Assembly: GCA_023014365.1 (NCBI GenBank)
Contig: JAEBUN010000003.1
Coordinates: 682,001-746,000 of the forward strand
DNA: 64,000 bases
Direction: 5' to 3'
Source of the DNA: Lepiota brunneoincarnata
Lineage: Eukaryota > Basidiomycota > Agaricomycetes > Agaricales > Agaricaceae
In this document: one piece after another, positions 60,501 to 64,000 of the stretch
Numbering within the stretch: position 1 is the stretch's first letter
How the letters are laid out: every line of letters begins with the position of its first letter
Position numbers and translations under genes: made by a program
Notes under the pieces: model-generated
What the model was told of the DNA's origin: nothing
The model's database searches: none
What the model saw: only the letters and a program-made list of their open reading frames with translations

Positions 60501-63215
60501 ATCGCCGACTTGTTGACCAACTCCATCACATACAACGCGAGCATCATCCGAAAATACCAAGTATCACCGCTGCTGTATTTGACGCTGCGCTCAATTTTAG
60601 AGATGCATACCTGGCTTATATACCCAACTATCCAATCGCGGCTTATCGGATAGAGGAGGAAAGGGAGAAGAACTCTGCCTTCAAGGAGTTCCACGATGTG
60701 AGTCGTCTAAGTAATACCGCTTCGGTTTCTTGGCACTGAGTGAATTTCCAGCATTGCATCCGGCATCCCAGTGCTGGACGTCTCGATATGACACATTTCA
60801 TCTACCGGCCCATACCTCGATTACTTCGATACGAGTTGTTGCTGAAGGGCATTCTTGACGAATCACCACCGAATCACGAGGACAGAAGTGCCATTCCCAG
60901 CGTCATCGAAATCATCAAGTCCTTAGGAAAAGATACTGAGCCTGGTGTCACGTCAGCCAAACAAAAGGTGGATTTGTGGAGGTACAATTCGTCCATTGTC
61001 TTCAAACCCGGAGAACACATGGTCAGTGACATATCACTCGATCCATTTTATGAACGCTTCATAGATATGCTTAGGATCTGGATTTATTGAACGAATCTCG
61101 GTCCTTGATTCACACTGGAAAACTGTATCGCCAGCCGGATGGAGGTCTAAGCCAAAACAACTGGATAGAACTCTTTGTCATTCTTTTCGATAATTACTGT
61201 ATGTGTCAATGTGTTCATCCCCTGTCGAGGCTAACTGTTTCAACCTCTCAGTCGTGATGACCTAAACCAAAACCAAAGGACGGAGCTAACAAATACGGCG
61301 TCACTCGACGAGTAAGGATATTTGAGAACCTCTTCTGTTCGTCAAAGTCTAACCCGCCTGCAGCCTATTCCCCTCGATTTGCTTTCACTAGTTAAATTTG
61401 ATGACCCTCCAACGCATAGATCTGTGGGTCTACTACGGAATCGTTTTAATGACCGAAATCCAGAGAGTCCGACGGGCGCCAACCACAACCGCTCTGACAG
61501 TGCCGAAAACCGCTTGCTCTACCCTTGGACACTCCATCATTCCGGACGTTTAGGTGGCCAATGCGTTTTGTACGCAGAGTCGGCGTCGATACGATCTGAG
61601 TGGCAGAAAAAACTGGAGGAAGCGTCGGGTTTGAGGAGGGCAATAATGGAATCCAACAAGGTATTTGAGATGGAGACGCTGAGTCAGGACACGTTCCTGC
61701 TACCCCCCGCGACGATTGCGCCTGGGCCAGCATGGAATGACGGGACTATGTTTACCGGAAAGGTGACTTGTTCAGTACCTTTCAGTGAGTAAACCCTTTT
61801 TTTTCGCAGAACCATGGGGACTAACTTGGGGATGTAAGCCACCCACGATGGGCGCAAGCTGGTCGCCATTGGTTGTGCCGAGGGTGTTTGGATTGGTTTT
61901 CTTCACGACTCTCGCTGTAAGCGCGAACACTTATACCCTGTTATTGTAATTCATTCATCCCGAACAGCTATGCGGCGTGTTCTCCATTTGCAGATGGTGA
62001 CGCAATGTGCCATCCTCGAAGATTTCGGCCTCTTCCTCGTGTTGGCTGACAAGGCTCTCTTCGCTTATCACATCGAAGCCTTGGTACCTACCCAACCAAA
62101 TGTCATACATGCCTCGCAACCTCCCCAGAAGTTGAACGGCAACAAGGAGGCACATTTCTTCAGCGTAGGGACATTACATGGGAGGACGCTAGTAATCTAC
62201 ATGAAGAAGCGAGGGGTGAGCTACATTTCTCATTACAAACTACCGTGCCTAACCAGTGGACGACAGACGGACAGCTGGTTCTATGCCCTGGAGCCGATAA
62301 CTGATAAGATTGCTGAGGTTCCGAAAACCTCGAGCGGTTTTAGTTCCGTTTTCGGCTTTCGTCCCAAGAGCGGAAACGATTGGTTCCGAACGTACAAAGA
62401 ATTTCGTTTGACTTCAGACTCGTTCGACCTCATTTTCCTGAAGGCAAAGATTGCTATCCTCTGCACAAAAGGGTTCGAGATCATGGACCTTGACAGGTGG
62501 GTTTATTCCAAACGGACAATTCTGAAATATTCATACGTTCCAAAATCTGTAGTTTAAGCAGTGCCACCATTCCTCAACCAAGTGACGCACGCCTTGCGCA
62601 GCGTTGTGAGTCATGTCGCCCTTTGGGCATGTTTCGAGTGACGGACGACGAATTCATCCTGTGTTATAATGGTATGTTGCATCGTCTTCTATCGGTGTTT
62701 GTCCAGTCTTTCTCAACTACATTCTAGAATTCGGCCTCTATGTTAACAAGCACGGTGACCCTTCGCGCAAGAATGACATTATTGAATGGGAGGGCACGGC
62801 AGACCGTGTAGCCCTTCACGCTCCCTATATACTTCTTTTCGACCCCCGCTTCGTTGAGATCAGGCACGTTGAAACTGGACGCTTGGCACAAATCATCACG
62901 GGAAGCGATGTTAGATGCATTTGGGACGGACGCGGTCCAGACTCGTCACCGGCGGTTATTCCAGCGGAAGGCCCTGACGAAAATATGTCTCAAGAACCCA
63001 GAGTACACCTAGTCACGAACGCCACCGAACCAGCAAACCAACACGGCGGAAGATCTAACCGGGCAATTTCTCAGCATGTCTTCGAGTTGATCCCGACCAT
63101 ACCCCTGTACCTCCCTGACCCCATCGCATCGCCCCCTGCAGCTCCTCATTTCCAACCTTCGTTCTCGCCACCCAGGTCGCCGCCTCTGCGCGCAGCGACC
63201 AGTCACCGGTCATAA
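57505..63215 (+). CDS. Rom2-type Rho1 GEF: DEP, two DH domains, PH, CNH
   Basis: Complete paralogue of the partial gene at the window start. Start MSTSINQPIPQYPQQEDLDN. A Pro/Ser-rich N-terminus precedes a DEP domain (LRDKVPRGTHVKGSIPYPRA, LFFYEVEWGGRVLQDGVGDV; about 58740-59150). The first DH is INRQTIIHKLLSKEEQYVHD, FIRPLRNANPPIY, LYVRQREQAPVVGGIGDIFL and LDLKHFLNRPVEHLQKYRVL (59410-60100). The second DH is IIFELIET, EMAYVKDLENIDK, FVTPLRDADPPIIPRDRL, FNFRDAYLAY-like and FIYRPIPRLLRYELLLKGIL (60270-60880). A PH domain (GKLYRQPDGGLSQNNWIELF) and a CNH domain (HDGRKLVAIGCAEGVWIGLH, HFFSVGTLHGRTLVIYMKKR, DLIFLKAKIAILCTKGFEI) follow. The family activates Rho1 for cell-wall synthesis. Two frame joins are one base out: near 58010-58030 in the N-terminus, and at 60301 where IIFELIET must continue as EMAYVKD. 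Confidence 0.88.
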
Positions 63216-63496
63216 TGGAAACGATGGTTGTTCCGGTCACTGTTACTGACCACCCTCCGTTCGGGTCTCGTCGTGTTATAATGTAGTGCTTCATCCTCTA
63301 AACCTTCCACATTTGATTGTACCATCTCTTCCAAATAGCTACCGCAATACACAAAATTTTATTTTTACAGGGCCCGGTTTTCGGGATGTTTGTAGGCCAT
63401 TGGAAGGGGTTACAAGAGGAAATGACTGGTAGAACAACTGCGTCGACGGGCAATAGGGGAGGGAGCCAAGTCCAAAACCGCTCCCAGAAAAATATC
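63216..63496. other. Spacer between RhoGEF and tRNA-Ile
   Basis: 3' flank of the RhoGEF and 5' flank of the tRNA. No gene seen. Confidence 0.5.
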
Positions 63497-63570
63497 GGCC
63501 GACTAGCTCAGTTGGTTAGAGCGTCATGCTAATAACGCGAAGGTCTTGGGTTCGATCCCCACGTTGGCCA
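63497..63570 (+). tRNA. tRNA-Ile (anticodon AAT) with an anticodon-stem mismatch
   Basis: Identical to the tRNA-Ile at 8369-8442 (other strand) over 74 bases except for position 29, where G is replaced by A. The anticodon stem becomes TCATG/CGCGA, with an A-C mismatch at 29-41 next to a T-G pair, while the acceptor, D and T arms and internal promoter boxes remain intact. It may still be transcribed but could fold or be processed poorly. Confidence 0.9.
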
Positions 63571-64000
63571 CTGATGATTTTTTAAATTCCATTTTATCTC
63601 ATTCCAACCCTGGTCAGATACTTTGACAAGGGTGACATGAACGTGGGCTCCTGTGCCCAGCTAGAGACGCCAAATGTCTGTCATGGGTTGCGATAATGAC
63701 CCTGTGTCTATTTACTTATTCTTCAATAAAAGTGCTAAGTAGTAACAGTGCTGGCATCCTTGCTGGAACCGCCAGTTTGCATCCCTGAACGAGGTATGAT
63801 GTGACATCCGAAAATCGGAATGCCTGAGTAGATGCAGACCTATGCGAACTGATTGAGATATTATTAACCGTCCAAATATACTCTATAACAGAAAACATAG
63901 ATATTGAAGCCAATGGTTTACTTTTTCTTCGACCCAGCTAGGTGCGGATCTTACGAGCACAGCACTCCAGCCTTTTACTCGGTGCAAACGGGTACGACCA
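63571..64000. other. Window end, no recognised gene
   Basis: AT-rich flank after the tRNA-Ile. Only short frames (for example 63716-63913 minus) without motifs. Confidence 0.5.

Overview
The window is nuclear DNA from a filamentous basidiomycete, most likely an agaricomycete. The evidence is dense short GT-AG introns (about 45-80 nt) in nearly every gene, genes on both strands with short spacers, intron-containing eukaryotic tRNA, and a gene set typical of fungi (Rxt3, Snt2, Mak11, fungal hybrid histidine kinase, Rom2-type RhoGEF). A Cantharellales (Rhizoctonia-like) source would fit the general style, but the sequence alone does not prove it. There is no sign of prokaryotic, viral or organellar DNA, and I recognise no intact transposon.

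Layout, left to right: the 3' end of a Rom2-type RhoGEF (CNH domain) cut by the window edge; a GFA-family zinc protein; a KHDC4/BLOM7-like KH protein (minus strand); a tRNA-Asn with an intron; a ZNF511-like zinc finger protein with an RGG tail; a 596-residue protein of unknown function; a tRNA-Ile; the small DNA polymerase delta subunit (POLD4/Cdm1 type); an intron-rich FAD monooxygenase of the phenol hydroxylase family; an SSX2IP/Msd1-like coiled-coil protein (minus); a Doa4/USP8-like ubiquitin protease; Snt2 (minus); a membrane hybrid histidine kinase; a Yrb2/RanBP3-like Ran-binding protein; a small secreted cysteine-rich protein (minus) whose upstream region is duplicated; Alg5; Rxt3 with very long low-complexity regions (minus); mitochondrial GatA (minus) divergent from Mak11; a GPATCH1-like G-patch protein (minus); an amino-acid permease with a 7-nt exon; a METTL2/TRM140-like tRNA methyltransferase (minus); a complete second Rom2-type RhoGEF with two DH domains in tandem; and a second tRNA-Ile.

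Most genes are housekeeping: chromatin (Snt2, Rxt3), RNA processing (KHDC4-like, GPATCH1-like), translation (tRNAs, GatA, TRM140-like, Mak11), transport and signalling (Ran binding, RhoGEF, histidine kinase). They do not form one pathway or cluster. Accessory features are the FAD monooxygenase, the secreted cysteine-rich protein and the permease.

I did not find a clearly new biological system. The most unusual observations are: (1) several conserved genes whose frame breaks by exactly one extra base (Alg5, the RhoGEF, GPATCH1 tail, and two less certain cases), all in the same +1 direction; (2) tandem DH domains in a RhoGEF with a diverged paralogue 57 kb away in the same orientation; (3) an extra residue next to the phospho-accepting His in the histidine kinase, encoded on an 18-nt exon; (4) a duplicated upstream region at the secreted cysteine-rich gene; (5) two tRNA-Ile copies that differ only by a base that breaks an anticodon-stem pair; (6) a 7-nt exon and a GC-AG intron. 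Intron positions were inferred by eye from splice sites and conserved protein frames.
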